DNA of 64,000 nt from Spinacia oleracea (taxonomy: Eukaryota; Streptophyta; Magnoliopsida; Caryophyllales; Amaranthaceae), in assembly GCF_020520425.1 (NCBI RefSeq), contig NC_079488.1, positions 9,587,747-9,651,746 on the forward strand. Reading direction: 5' to 3'. The translations under genes and the position numbers were made by a program. Below, piece by piece: positions 44,431 through 56,560 of this stretch. Below the pieces are notes generated by a model. It ran no database searches, had not been told where the DNA came from, and worked only from the letters and a program-made list of their open reading frames with translations. How positions within the stretch are numbered: the stretch's first letter is position 1; each line of letters starts with the position of its first letter.

Positions 44431-45871
44431 ATGGGGAGAAAGAAGAAGATGCCCGCGGTTTCTACGTCAGGAAATAATGGAGATTCTTCTCCTGTGGTTG
44501 GAACTCATGAATCTGCTGCTCAAGTGTCAAGCTTGGAACCCACGCAACAGCTTACGTACGCTATGGTGGAAGAACTTCTAGCTGAACCTTCTTCCATGGC
44601 TGACCCAAAATTGGTTCACCCAAGTGTAGAGCCAGTTTCGATTAGACTTCAAGAGGTAATTAGAGAACACCATAACTCACTTCTTTCTGCTTCAAAATCG
44701 CATCATGTGGTTTCTCGATCTGGAATGTTAGATGCAATTGCTGAGAAACCTAGCTCTGTTAATGCTGAATCAATGCGTATTGTTAGTAGAAAATTACATA
44801 TGGGGTGGGTTCTGGGGTACCTGCAGGTGATAAAACACAAAGTTCTTGGGCCAACAAGGCCAGGGGTAGTTTACTTGCTACCAAAGGGAAAGCATTAAGC
44901 TATGTTGCTCCTGTTTGTGTTGGTGATAAAATGATTGCACAACTGCAGCAACCTGAAATTGATAAATGTAATGCTCAGTGGGTAAATGTTGTAGTAATGT
45001 TTGTGTTGGGTGAAACACCAACAATTGCTTCTGTACTCAGGTTTATAGCTAAGGAATGGAGTCAAGTGGCTACACCTAAAGTATTCCTTCATGATGAAGG
45101 TTACTTTGTGGTTAGATTTAACTCTCTTGAAGACAGGAATGCCATTTTATATGCTGGACCTCAGTACTTTTATGGTAAACCTGCAATTATTAAGCAATGG
45201 TCTCAACACTTTAGTTTTCATGAGGAAGTTCTAACAGTCATTCCCTTATGTGTGAGGTTTCCCAACCTACCTTTGAACTGTTGGGGGGAAGATTCTTTGA
45301 GTAGGATTAGTAGTGTTATGGGAGTTTCCATGTTGGCTAATAAGTACACAACTCAGCAGTTGAGAATTTCTTTTGCTAGAGTTTTGGTTCAAGTGGATGT
45401 GACAAATCCTATACCCAGTACCATAACAATTGCTGACCCATCTGGCCAGGAGTTTGAGCAAGCTGTTTCTTATGATTGGAAACCAGATTACTGTAAGAAG
45501 TGTTGTCTGGTGAAACACAATTGTGATGCACAAGCTAAGAAATATACTACTATCAGACCTCCAGAGAAGAAGATATTGAAGAAATGGGTTCCAAAAAAGG
45601 TTCAACAGTTCAACAACAAGTTCTGGAACAACACCAAATCCAACAGGCTACTCCTATTGGTACTACTGTTGTTGTTCATTCTGATGATGATGCAGGGTGG
45701 AAAGTTGATTCTAGGAGAACTAAACACATAGAAGTTCAGCAAGTTAGGGCTACAACTCCAATTCAGAACTCATTCAAAGTTCTAATTCCTGAGCATGGTG
45801 GCATAGAAACACTAGAGGAAGAAGGAGAGGATGAAGGGGAATCCTCTAGCAGTACTGACTTTCCCCCTTGA
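44431..45871 (+). pseudogene. LINE ORF1 (DUF4283-type nucleic-acid-binding protein), frameshifted
   Basis: The start is ATG at 44431 (MGRKKKMPAV). The frame shifts near 44800 and again near 45590; three pieces together make about 480 codons. The middle piece carries the DUF4283 domain, readable from WVNVVVMFVLGETPT through YFVVRFNSLEDRNAIL to VRFPNLPLNCWG. A knuckle DYCKKCCLVKHNCDA follows. The last piece is acidic and serine-rich and ends at TGA 45869-45871. ORF1 proteins of plant L1 elements bind the element RNA. The stop overlaps the ORF2 start codon by one base. Confidence 0.88.
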
Positions 45872-47292
45872 TGATAATTTGCTCATGGAATGTGAGGGGT
45901 CTTATTGACCCTAATAAGACAAGAGAATTGAAAAGCTTTTTGTCAGTGAATAAAGTTGATGTGATAGCTATTCTAGAAACAAGAGTAAGAGAGAACAATA
46001 ATAGTAAAATCCAGCAGAAGCTAGGTGGTGGGTGGAACTGGCATTGCAATTCTTCCTGTAATCCCAGAGGGAGAATTTGGGTGGGATAAGGTCATGAATG
46101 CTACCATGAAAATTTTGATTACACATGAGCAGTTAGTTCATGGGGAATTGGTAGATAGCAAGGGTGTCTCTATGTGTCTTATTACTTTTGTGTATGGGCT
46201 GCATACTGTTGAAACCAGGAAGGCTTTATGGTCAGCTCTCTCAGGGATTGCTGATATGGTTCCTTCTTCTCCTTGGTTAGTCCTTGGAGATTTCAATGCT
46301 GTTCTTGCTAGCCATGATAGAACCAATGGAACCAGTGTTAGCAATTATGAAACTTAGGATTTTGAGGCATTTCTTCATAACTCTGGTGTGAATGAACTTA
46401 GAAGCACTGGTCACTTTTTCTCCTGGAGTAATAAGGGTTTAGGTGACTCAAGGGTACCTAGTAGGATTGATATAGCTTTGGAAAATGGTTGCTGGATGCT
46501 GAAGTATGGGCACTTAGCTGTGGATTATCTTAATCCTTCTATTTCAGACCACTCTCCTCTATTGTTAAAATTTGGGGATGATCACAGAGAAGGGGGTAGA
46601 CCTTTCAAATTTTTTAATTTTCTGGCAAGTCATTCTCAATTTACAAGTGTTGTTGCTCAAGATTGGGTTAAGTCAATCAAGGGATATCCTCTTAGCAAAG
46701 TCTAGTTTAAGTTGAAAAGGTTGAAACATCAGTTGAAGACCCTTCACAAAGAAGAGTTTGCAGGTATCTCTATGAGGATTCAAAAAGCTCAGCAAGAATT
46801 GGAAGAAGTTCAGAGTCAGCTTGGTACTGATCCTACAAATTTTTTGTTGCAAGTTGATGAGAAGGTTTACACTGAAAAGCTCAGGAAGTGGTTATCTGTG
46901 GAAGAATCTGCTTTGAAACAGAAATCTAGAATCCAGTGGTTAGCTGATGGGGATTCTAACTCTAAGTTTTTCTATGCTTCTGTTAAGCAAAGGAGAAATG
47001 TTAACAGAATTTCTCTGTTGTATACTGATCAAGGACATAAGATTGTGGATCCAGGAGAGATTACTTTAAAGATTCAAAAGTTCTATGTTACCCTTCTAGG
47101 AACTTCTGCCACTCATCTTTCTAAACCTGATCTTCCCACTCTTAGATCAGGTTCTAGGTTGTCTAGAGATGCAACTCTTTCTCTGTGTGTTCCAGTTACT
47201 AATGCTGAGATAGATATGGCACTTAAATCTATTGATGACAATAAGGCTCCTGGTTTGGATGGATTTAATGTTGTGTTTTTCAAGAAAGCATG
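45871..47292 (+). pseudogene. LINE ORF2, 5' part: endonuclease and start of RT
   Basis: ATG at 45871 opens an apurinic endonuclease domain (IICSWNVRGLIDPNKTREL, AILETRV, later WLVLGDFNAVL and SRIDIALENGCW, SDHSPLLLKF). A frameshift lies near 46085 and in-frame TAG codons at 46355 and 46703. The linker (KQKSRIQWLADGDSNSKFFY) and the first reverse transcriptase block (DDNKAPGLDGFNVVFFKKA) follow. The frame is cut at 47292 by the Copia insertion and resumes at 56561. Confidence 0.92.
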
Positions 47293-48325
47293 TGTAGGGG
47301 AATACAGTTAAACATAATAACATGTGCGGAACAATCCCCAAAGCCAGGAAACATGTATAAAGCACAGATTAAGCAAACTTACATTCGAAGCGTGTTTTCC
47401 ACAATAATCTGTCAACGAACACAAACAAAGAACTCCACTTGTCGTTCCTCTATTTGGTTCACCGACACGATCAGATCCGTCTTGATAATCGTAGCTTAGA
47501 CAATCGATCAAGAGTTTGTGCTTTTGGGAAGAACACATCCATGGAGGCTAAGAGAGAATTAGGGTTTCTCTCTCATCCTTAGGGTTTGATGTGTAATCTG
47601 ATTTTTGCATTAGGTTGTTGGAAAACGTGTGTTGGAATAATATTATAACCCTTAGGTTATAATATCAACCGGCCAAGGCACATAGGCCATGCGCCAGCCA
47701 GCCCCGTCCGTGCAAGCCCACACGCGCACAGCCTCACAGGCGTTGGGCCTTGGGCCGCGCTGTGTGCGCTGCTGCTGCTGTTCCTCGTGTGCGCGCGCGC
47801 GCCCAGCCAAGGCTTGGGCCTTGCGCGTTGGCTCGCTGCTACGCCCAGTGGGCCTTGCGCGCTTGCGCGCCTTGGCTCGTTGGGCTAGTAGCGTTGCCCC
47901 TTTCGTATCCGCGATTAATATATTTCCGATATATTATTTATCGTTTCATATATGACGAATCAGTGAATCACCGTCGTACGATACGATTTATTCGTTTCGC
48001 CTAGCTTACGAATATTCGCGATACGATATACGATTCCGATGCAAGGTTGTATCGTATAATACGTTTTCCAACTAATTCCCGAAAAGCTATTAAATGAATT
48101 TCCGATTCATTTAATCCGGTGATATGTTACGTGTCATTGGTGTGACCTTGTAGGTTCAGTCAAGAGTAAGTTGTGAGTTCAATATCTATTAGAACTCACT
48201 GATCGGAAGCATTGCTCCAGCTAGCTGTTCCGATCACTTGATCTCACTGAATTAATTGTTCGCAATTAATCTGAACCTTGGTATTAGACTTTTATGCACC
48301 TTGGGTGAAGGACATATTTCCTTCA
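47293..48325 (-). repeat. 3' LTR of the reverse Copia (left on plus strand)
   Basis: 1033 bp. It is 24 bp longer than its partner, mainly through 15 bp in a CACACGCGCACAG block and 8 bp in a GAATCAGT block. It has a GC-rich zone at 47690-47900. Confidence 0.95.
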
Positions 48326-48326
48326 A

Positions 48327-48335
48327 TCTCCCACT
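48327..48335 (-). other. Polypurine tract of the reverse Copia
   Basis: AGTGGGAGA on the minus strand, directly before the LTR, nearly identical to that at 40957. Confidence 0.85.
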
Positions 48336-49200
48336 GTTCATTCAGACAAGTGTGCATCCACATTCCTTTGTCACTTAGTGTTACTTACTGAACATAACGT
48401 AAGATCCAAGCCATCCTTATTAGGTCCAGAAGTGTTTCTCGGATTACAGAGTTCAACTGTCAAACTTTTGCAGAAGGTTAAGCCTAACCATTCTGAGCAC
48501 GGCCATGCATTTTACAGTATCTAACTCTCCGAGAGGCCTTGTTACACAACAACACCATATCCTATCAAAGATAGGAGGACAATCCATTCTCGCAATCTAT
48601 GAACACTCACTTTGATTCATAGCACGCCCAATAACTGCTTTTATAGCCTCCTTTTACGGTGCGACGTTTAGCTAGTATCAAAGCGAACTAATTCTCAAAC
48701 GAGCAGACATAATCGCTCATGTTCTAAGGAACGGTTTCTAATCACCATTAATGAGAACTACCTATGACATGACTTTAATCTCTTAAAGCGTTCTCATGGT
48801 CAATCCGATACAAGATCCAATAAGTATCTATGCAAAAGATTCTGACATCCAGTCACTCTAGTTCAAGAAACATAACTAAGTAATCTACTTGCAAGCTAAT
48901 CTTCATTATTCATTGGTCGTCCACCTTTCAATGACCTGGATTAGGGATCCTTTGTGACTTCAATATTCAAGTTCACTTATGGGTGTTTCTTTGTCGAAGA
49001 ATCCATCTTGACATCCCATTTGAATGATTTGAATCACATGGACTTATCATTTAATACTAAACCAAGATTAAATGAACTATGAAATATAATTTCATAATTG
49101 ATAAATGTTTAAACCAAATGCTTACCAATTTGTGGGCCTCTAACCCAAAATCAAGCATTTAATGTTTTACAGATATAGGCCTTTCACCCAATATTCAAAA
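48336..49200 (-). other. Untranslated region before the 3' LTR of the reverse Copia
   Basis: Non-coding. It shares blocks with 40097-40956 in reverse complement, such as CTCCTTTTACGGTGCGAC near 48650. The same structure in both elements supports a common family. Confidence 0.7.
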
Positions 49201-52200
49201 CATTCATGGAACTCAAACTTGATTCCATATCTGCATATGAATGTTGTGTATCATTCGATGCAGAGGTTTAGTTTATCATACTTTGCTATCCTTAGCATCT
49301 TTTCTATCAAAAGCCTTTCGATGTAAGATGAAAAGATCTTTGAATATGTTTCTAGAATGATCTAGTCTTTCGTTGCTATTTAGAGTGATAATCATATCTA
49401 AAATAGAAAATCATCCAGGTAGCAGACTTGTGATCAATCTGAGTTCATTGAAGAACTCCCACTAAAAACAATTCCCTTTTATTGCTTCTTAGGCAATAAT
49501 GAATTCATTTCAATTATGTAGAATTTCAAATGATGCTTCCCTTTTGGAATACTCCAACCAGTTCACATAGATGTGGGAGATATATCTTTCAACTGAGAAC
49601 TTGGAAACTAATCATTGATTTAGTTTCCCATGCATCACATATGGTTTAGAACCTATGTAACCACCTTTTAATCACGATGCCTAATTGCCCGTGTTTGTTT
49701 GTGGTTTGCCTAACAACAAGATCTAACTTTTGCTTAGGCAAATGCATGTAGCATCAAAACTTTAGTTATCTTCACTTCCTCTTATCAAGTGCTCATCCTA
49801 CATATCCAAATGTATTGGATGGTCTTGATACTGTTCCAAAGATCTTTGATCCAGATCAATAGAGATTGGTATAACTCGTCACGATCCATTGTTCACGAGT
49901 TATCTTGGCGATCTATATATCACATTATACATGATTGATTGTAATGCAAAAACCATTCGCATTTTAAAATCCATCCATGTGACTTTTAGCTTTATTCTGT
50001 TTCAAGAGATACTGAATCTTGCTAAAATCTTGGCATTGCCATGTGACATAAGGCGAAGGCACCTCTTCAAGGTCCTTCATGCTTAACTTTAGTGATAATA
50101 GCCTAGCTTTATACTTAGTCAAAGCATTCATAACTTAGACTTACTCATATGGGTTGAGAGTCTCTTTTGAGTCTCTCCATTGTGTTTGATTTAGTAATTA
50201 TTCTTACAGAATCCAAACAACGCTTTAGATCCTATCCAATAGATCTTTAACCCAGTATGTTCTAAGTTTCGCCATGGTTCTAATATTGACAATACTTTCA
50301 AATCTAACCATTTAGAATTTGAATATCATTTTCAATACAGAGATATGTATCTCATATATAGAACCAATAATCTTGACTTAGCTCCCACTGAACTCCTCAT
50401 CTATAAGATGATCCATATTTTCATAAAGCTATGATTGCTCAATAGCCTTTTAGACAAATATGGTCCAATTCCCACTTGCATGCTTTAATCTACGAATAGA
50501 TTTCTTAAGCTTGCTCTTTTATCTAGCACCCAAAACTTTTACATTGTGTGATGTACACAATTCCTTTCTACAAGTCCAATTGAGTAAGGTGTTTCGTTTT
50601 CCAATTGCCATATTGCCATATGCAATCATTGCTAGATTTATCCAAAATAGTTCAAGCATTCCGACTTGGTGAAAAAGATTTCAACATTATCAACGCCGTG
50701 AAGTTGTTTACAATCTTTAACCACCAATCTAGCTTCTCTTTTGTATGTGAATACAATATCATCTTTGTATGTTTTGAAAACATGTTTGCAACCAATGGGA
50801 GTAAACCCTTTATGCAAATCAACGTTCTATGTTTAGAAAACATGTTTGCAACTAATGGGAGTGAACCCTTTATGCAAATCAACGTTCTATGTTTAGAAAA
50901 CATGTTTGCAACTAATGGGAGTGAACCCTTTATGCAAATCAACCAAATCATAGATTTGATTCTTCAAGATGAAGATATTTCGGATAAAATGGCCTCAAAC
51001 CATTTTATATGGCCTCGAACCATACTTATGTTTCTGATGACCTCAAACCATACTTGGGAATTTTTAATTCGTCGTAGCTAACCTGTAAGTTGTATGTTTT
51101 TGAAGCACTTTCCAAAGTCTTCATAGTTTTCATTCCTCAAGATATCTATGTATCTATCTTGGTTGAATTCTATTTCTTATACGATTTACCTAGGTATTGA
51201 ACATCAAACGTTAGTGTCTATAAAGACATTACTCAAGTCCTTTGAGTATTAGGATTCTTTTGAAGCACTTCTAAAGTCTTCATGAAGCTCTTCCAAAGGC
51301 TTCTAAGTATGTAACTTTTCCAAAGACTCCTAAGTATCCTACATTTGTTTGTTGCTTGACTCGAAGTCCATTTGAGGTCATTTCTCCCACTTGCCTTTTT
51401 GGAAATATGATGGTTTCCTAAAAGACATTATCTTAAGTAACAACCATATGTTCTCAGATTTGTGGTAGAATCAATACATTTTGTTTCTATGAGTCGCTCA
51501 TAAAGAAACATATATCTATCCTTGAGTTTTTTTGATGTAAACACTAACTCCCACTGGGTTCGACAACCCTAGATATATATGTACTGAAAAGATGTACTGA
51601 ACCGAAGTTCAATCCTTATGACATCTTATCCTTAGCTTTGACAACTTTGTTTAGTGTGAAAGTCACTTGAGAGTGTAATTAGAAACTATATAGGAAAATA
51701 GTCGTGATTATCGTTAATCGAAATAGATTCCGATTTCTCCATTTGGACATACCATATTCTTATGGAGCTTCGATTGTTATAATGCCATATAAACAATCTA
51801 GATAATCTTTCTTGGCTCATGCAAACATCACCTTGACCCAGCCTAGATGTTCCAAAATTCTTACCAAGTTGATTTTATACCCTTTTGTGAATTACATTGA
51901 AGTATTTCACATATTTCACTTTAAGTAAATATAGCCATATTTTCTCAAATTCTTGTGAAATAGGTAAGTCATAAAATCCATCTTTGGTCCATGAACTTCA
52001 TTGTCTAGAAACTTCTAACAATAGTCCATTTCTATGTCATGTTCAACAAGCAAGACCCACGTGTCTTAAATTAACCAACTTTAAGAAATCCATGCCATGG
52101 AATCTTAGAATGTTGACTTGTTGATATGGTCGTATGACATTGCCAAAGATATATGGAACACAAATCAAATGTTTGATTTGAACCTTCTGAAGTTTGAGTG

Positions 52201-53100
52201 TGAAGAGATTCGTTTGTTTATTAATCAATCATATGACTCAACCCTTAAGTGACCATTTCATTCAAATAAACACTCAACGAATGTTTTCGTTTACTTTGAA
52301 TGTGAGTCTTTTCGTTGTCCAAACAGAAATTGATTATGATGATTAATGGAACATAATACCATTAAGTTCCAGCCTTTAGATGGACTTTAAAACAAACATG
52401 ATGACCCTACAATTAATGTAGCAAAACTTTGCTTCATTTCCCACTTGTAGGTCAAGTAATCAGACTTAGCTCCCGGAATTTGAGTTCTTAACAAGAGTTA
52501 GAACCTCAAGCGGTAATCTAATACCATAGGAGTTTATTTGCTAAGTTATTTCTCTTACAAACTTTTAGGTAGAAATTGAATCTTGAATTCATTTCTTTTG
52601 TTCCCTTTTCCTATCCTTTCTTGCACGTTTTTCTTATAGTCCTAAAGATTTTACTCTTTGCTTGATCTTCTTACTTTGTTATGCGTACAAAGTCCTTTTC
52701 TTTTATTCACTTTGAATGACTGCATCCAATGAGTCTAGTTCATTATCGAATCAAAAGAAAATTGGTTGTTAACCATTGGTTATACATGAGTCTTTAACTC
52801 AATACTTCATTATTTCAAAACTACCCAGTATTCTGAATATATGAGGTCCAATTGGTCTACCATTCAAATTTTAGTTTAAAAACAACCATGAAGATCACTA
52901 TAAGAAAATAGCATTCAAGATACGCTCTCACTCTCCTTTTCTTTTGAGAATCGCTCTCAAAATAGTTATCAATCGATCGAGGAAATATCGCAGTTCTATT
53001 GTCCGAACGCAATAAGGTTGAAGATGTACTATTCTACAGAATAAAATAGCAAAGAAAACATTTATCATACTTTAATAACTTGAAATAAAAGCAATCATGC
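49201..53100 (-). pseudogene. Decayed Copia pol of the reverse element
   Basis: No long frame survives, yet fragments are readable on the minus strand. Around 50770-50840 the translation gives DLHKGFTPIGCKHVFKTYKD and then REARLVVKD, matching the conserved start of Copia reverse transcriptase. Downstream, around 50660-50710, HGVDNVEIFFTKSE resembles the next RT block. The rest is riddled with stops. A 60-bp segment of this RT start is tandemly triplicated. Flanking stretches without readable motifs are assigned to pol only by position. Confidence 0.65.
50777..50945 (-). repeat. 60-bp tandem triplication within the RT relic
   Basis: Three copies of a unit containing CCCTTTATGCAAATCAAC and GAAAACATGTTTGCAAC (plus strand). 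The minus strand of each unit encodes the DLHKGFTPI-CKHVF motif, so part of the reverse transcriptase start is repeated three times. Confidence 0.9.
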
Positions 53101-53790
53101 AATCATTAAAGCTATTAAACATTTCATTCATGCAAAAGCAAAAACATGGTCCAAAAATGAATGAAACGATTCCAAGACCCCAAAAGTCCTAAATCCTTAA
53201 GCAGCTTTAGCATGTCTTAAGTACTTTAAGATTTTAGGTAAGCAAAACCTATTGCTAGTAATCTCCAAATTACTCTTGGTTAATAAATTAATGCCATAAT
53301 TTATCCCATTGCCACAACATAATGCCATTGTTGTTTGAGTTGAAACCACAATCAACGTGCTCCTTTAGGACGCCTTACCACCTAAGTCAACTAAAATAGC
53401 ACCTCGCTTTAGCTAAAACCTACTATCTTAGATCCCTAGATTTTTGTAAGTGCTTGATTTGGAAGGCAATTTTTAAACTCAATATTACTTTGGACCTAGT
53501 TGTTTCTATGTTAGTTCGATTATTTAGTGAACTTAATCTAATCGAGTCATAGGAAACAACCTATTCATGCAAAGCATACATACATTCACACATTCACGCA
53601 TAATATATATATATTCTAAATTGCATAAATAAATGGTGATCTAGTATGGCCCAAAACATCTTGTCTTGAAGCATCCAATCTTCATCACCTCCTTGTTAGC
53701 TTGGTATCGTCTTGAATCTTCGTTCAAATGCTAACTTAAAGTTCTAAACTTAGAAATACTTGAAAATAATAAAATTACATCAAAATTTCC

Positions 53791-53849
53791 ATGGTACGCA
53801 GACCATATTTAAAACTTTACATTCAAAGATAGAACGGTACGCAGACCGT
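53791..53849 (-). promoter_or_regulatory. Hairpin pair in the reverse Copia leader
   Basis: On the plus strand ATGGTACGCAGACCAT (53791-53806) and ACGGTACGCAGACCGT (53834-53849). The second differs from the first at two positions that pair with each other, so the stem is preserved. They are homologous to 35283-35365. Confidence 0.8.
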
Positions 53850-54329
53850 ATTTAACTATCCTAAATTGGCCATACTAGTCACTTGGAGTACCTGCATTGC
53901 ATAAAATATATATATTCTATGCATTCACCCATTCGTATGCTAAAACGAATTGCCCATGTTAATATGCAAGTATTTACGTGAATTAAAATTCACGTTCACA
54001 TAAACGCGTCCTAAAAGATTAATCAATTTCCAAATTATTAATCCTTAGACTTTATTCTAATTAAAGTTGAATTTAATTAAAATAATGCGACCTACGAAAA
54101 TAATTAAAATAATTATTTCATTTTAATTTCATTTTAATTTCATTTAGTGGCTCCCACTCAAACCAATAATTATTCCGAATAATTAATTATGAAATATTAA
54201 ATTAAAACTCGCGGCCCGGCCCAAGCAAATAAAATATTAAATTAAATATCCCGTTAGCCCAAATTAATGCAAATATACGAAGCCTAACGAATTAAACGAT
54301 TTAAATAAAAAGTCCAATTGCTTGATTGG

Positions 54330-54650
54330 GCTAGGCTTGCGCCCAGCCCCGCCTCGCGTGAGGCCCAAGAGCACACGAGCAAGAGCTCGCGCACCCCGCC
54401 CCATCGCTCGCGCGCGCGCGTCCCCGCAGCGATGCTGCCCTGCGCTGCGTGTTGTGCATCGTGAGCGCTCGACGTCGCAAGGCTTGCGCCTCGCTTCGTC
54501 GCAGCCCCGCAAGCTACCCCGCCTGCCCTTCCCTCGCCCAGCGCGCACGAGGCACGCAGCATCGCTGCTGCTGCCCGTGTCGCATGGCTCGGTCGCGCAC
54601 AATGGCCTCGTATGGCTCGACGAGCCATACTTCCACCATGCTCATATTCG
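54330..54650 (-). repeat. GC-rich island in the reverse Copia leader
   Basis: A block rich in GCGCGCGC, CTCGCG and CGCAGC within AT-rich DNA. It is at a similar distance from the PBS as the island at 34100-34700. Open frames of up to 147 codons here are compositional. Confidence 0.7.
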
Positions 54651-55531
54651 TGTTTTTGGTTCGTACAACGGACCAACTTAATTAAAATTAAATTTAATTC
54701 ACGAACTTGCATTAATTTTATTTTCAAAAAAAAAGTTACGATTTAATTTTCGAAAAACAACGATTTTTAACGATTTAATAAACTTTAACGACAATCCAAT
54801 TTCGTAAAATTAATAAATCAAGGGCTAACAATATTCAAACTTTCAAGAACGATCGAATCAACTTTAAAGTTTGAGCTTTTAATTAATAAAATCCGAAACT
54901 TTATATCGTTCATAAACAATTAAATTTCAGATTATTAATAATTTGGTTTAAATGCGATTAAAATTAACGAAACCATTCAAAATTTTAATCCAATAATTTC
55001 TAAAATTAGCCACTGACCCATGAAATTATACCCCCTTCCCCAATTAACCGAATTATTAAACCAAAATTAATTAAAATTCAATTAGAGTTGCAAATTTTAC
55101 GAATTGGGGAAAGGCAAAATTAGGATTTATACTTAGCAGGAAAATCTGCAAATTTTACCATAGATCAAGCATGTACCCAGCAACATTGTGTCAAAATTTC
55201 AAGAAATTCCGAGTAGTTTAGGTCGACCTTTTAATTGAATTACTGTCCGACACTTTTAATTTTTAATGAAAAATTAACAAAAACGCCCAAAAAACGATAC
55301 TTCGAGGCCTGTTTTCGCAATTCTATTCTCATGAGTTGATCTTAGAAAATCGTTTTCCATCAAATTAGGGTTTTAAAAATCGAAAAAGCGAATATATTTG
55401 ATTTCGGAACTGCCAATTTCGCAATTAATCCCATAATTCGAAAAAATTCCGAAAAATCAACAAAAATTCCAAAATTTTCGACAAATGCAAAAACAATAAT
55501 AATCATGCTAATTCATGCTTTGAATACATAA

Positions 55532-55545
55532 GGCTCATGATACCA
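55532..55545 (-). other. Primer-binding site of the reverse Copia
   Basis: Minus strand TGGTATCATGAGCC, one base from the LTR. It has one extra T relative to the usual TGGTATCAGAGCC. Confidence 0.85.
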
Positions 55546-55546
55546 C

Positions 55547-56555
55547 TGTAGGGGAATACAGTTAAACATAATAACATGTGCGGAACAATCCCCAAAGCCA
55601 GGAAACATGTATAAAGCACAGATTAAGCAAACTTACATTCGAAGCGTGTTTTCCACAATAATCTGTCAACGAACACGAACAAAGAACTCCACTTGCCGTT
55701 CCTCTACTTGGTTCACCGACACGATCAGATCCGTCTTGATAATCGTAGCTTAGACAATCGATCAAGAGTTTGTGCTTTTGGGAAGAACACATCCATGGAG
55801 GCTAAGAGAGAATTAGGGTTTCTCTCTCATCCTTAGGGTTTGATGTGTAATCTGATTTTTGCATTAGGTTGTTGGAAAACGTGTGTTGGAATAATATTAT
55901 AACCCTTAGGTTATAAATTCAACGGCCAAGGCACATAGGCCATGCGCCAGCCAGCCCCGTCCGTGCAAGCCTCACAGGCGTTGGGCCTTGGGCCGCGCTG
56001 TGTGCGCTGCTGCTGATGTTCCTCGTGTGCGCGCGCGCGCCCAGCCAAGGCTTGGGCCTTGCGCGTTGGCTCGCTGCTACGCCCAGTGGGCCTTGCGCGC
56101 TTGCGCGCCTTGGCTCGTTGGGCTAGTAGCGTTGCCCCTTTCGTATCCGCGGTTAATATATTTCCGATATATTATTTATCGTTTCGTATATGACGAATCA
56201 CCGTCGTACGATACGATTTATTCGTTTCGTCTAGCTTACGAATATTCGCGATACGATATACGATTCCGATGCAAGGTTGTATCGTATAATACGTTTTCCA
56301 ACTAATTCCCGAAAAGCTATTAAAAGAATTTCTGATTCATTTAATCCGGTGATCTGTTACGTGTCATTGGTGTGACCTTGTAGGTTCACTCAAGAGTAAG
56401 TTGTGAGTTCAATATCTATTAGAACTCACTGATCGGAAGCATTGCTCCAGCTAGCTGTTCCGATCACTTGATCTCACTAAATTAATTGTTCGCAATTAAT
56501 CTGAACCTTGGTATTAGACTTTAATGCACCTTGGGTGAAGGACATATTTCCTTCA
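55547..56555 (-). repeat. 5' LTR of the reverse Copia (right on plus strand)
   Basis: 1009 bp. It matches the left LTR with about 14 substitutions and three indels. It is followed by the GCATG duplication. Confidence 0.95.
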
Positions 56556-56560
56556 GCATG

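Larger units (their letters stand above)
53101..55531 (-). other. Leader region of the reverse Copia
   Basis: Non-coding and AT-rich apart from a GC-rich island at 54330-54650. The order PBS, GC island, hairpin pair, pol relic copies that of the element at 31912. Confidence 0.75.
47293..56555 (-). mobile_element. Reverse-oriented Copia relic inside the LINE
   Basis: On the plus strand, LTRs start TGTAGGGG and end TTTCCTTCA, so the element reads on the minus strand. GCATG duplications lie at 47288-47292 and 56556-56560. The minus-strand PBS (55532-55545) and polypurine tract (48327-48335) fit Copia. Its LTR start TGAAGGAAATATG, leader hairpins and 3' untranslated region resemble the Angela-like element at 31912-42362. 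The pol region is badly decayed although LTRs differ by only about 1.4% plus three indels, so the element was probably already non-coding and mobilised in trans. Confidence 0.93.

Noticed and set aside
47147..47538. Open frames spanning the LINE-Copia junction (also 55562-55792)
   Set aside because: They run from LINE coding sequence into the LTR or lie wholly in the LTR; the pairs at both LTRs are duplicates of non-coding DNA.
54264..54727. Frames up to 147 codons on both strands
   Set aside because: GC-rich leader island of the reverse Copia, same artefact as above.
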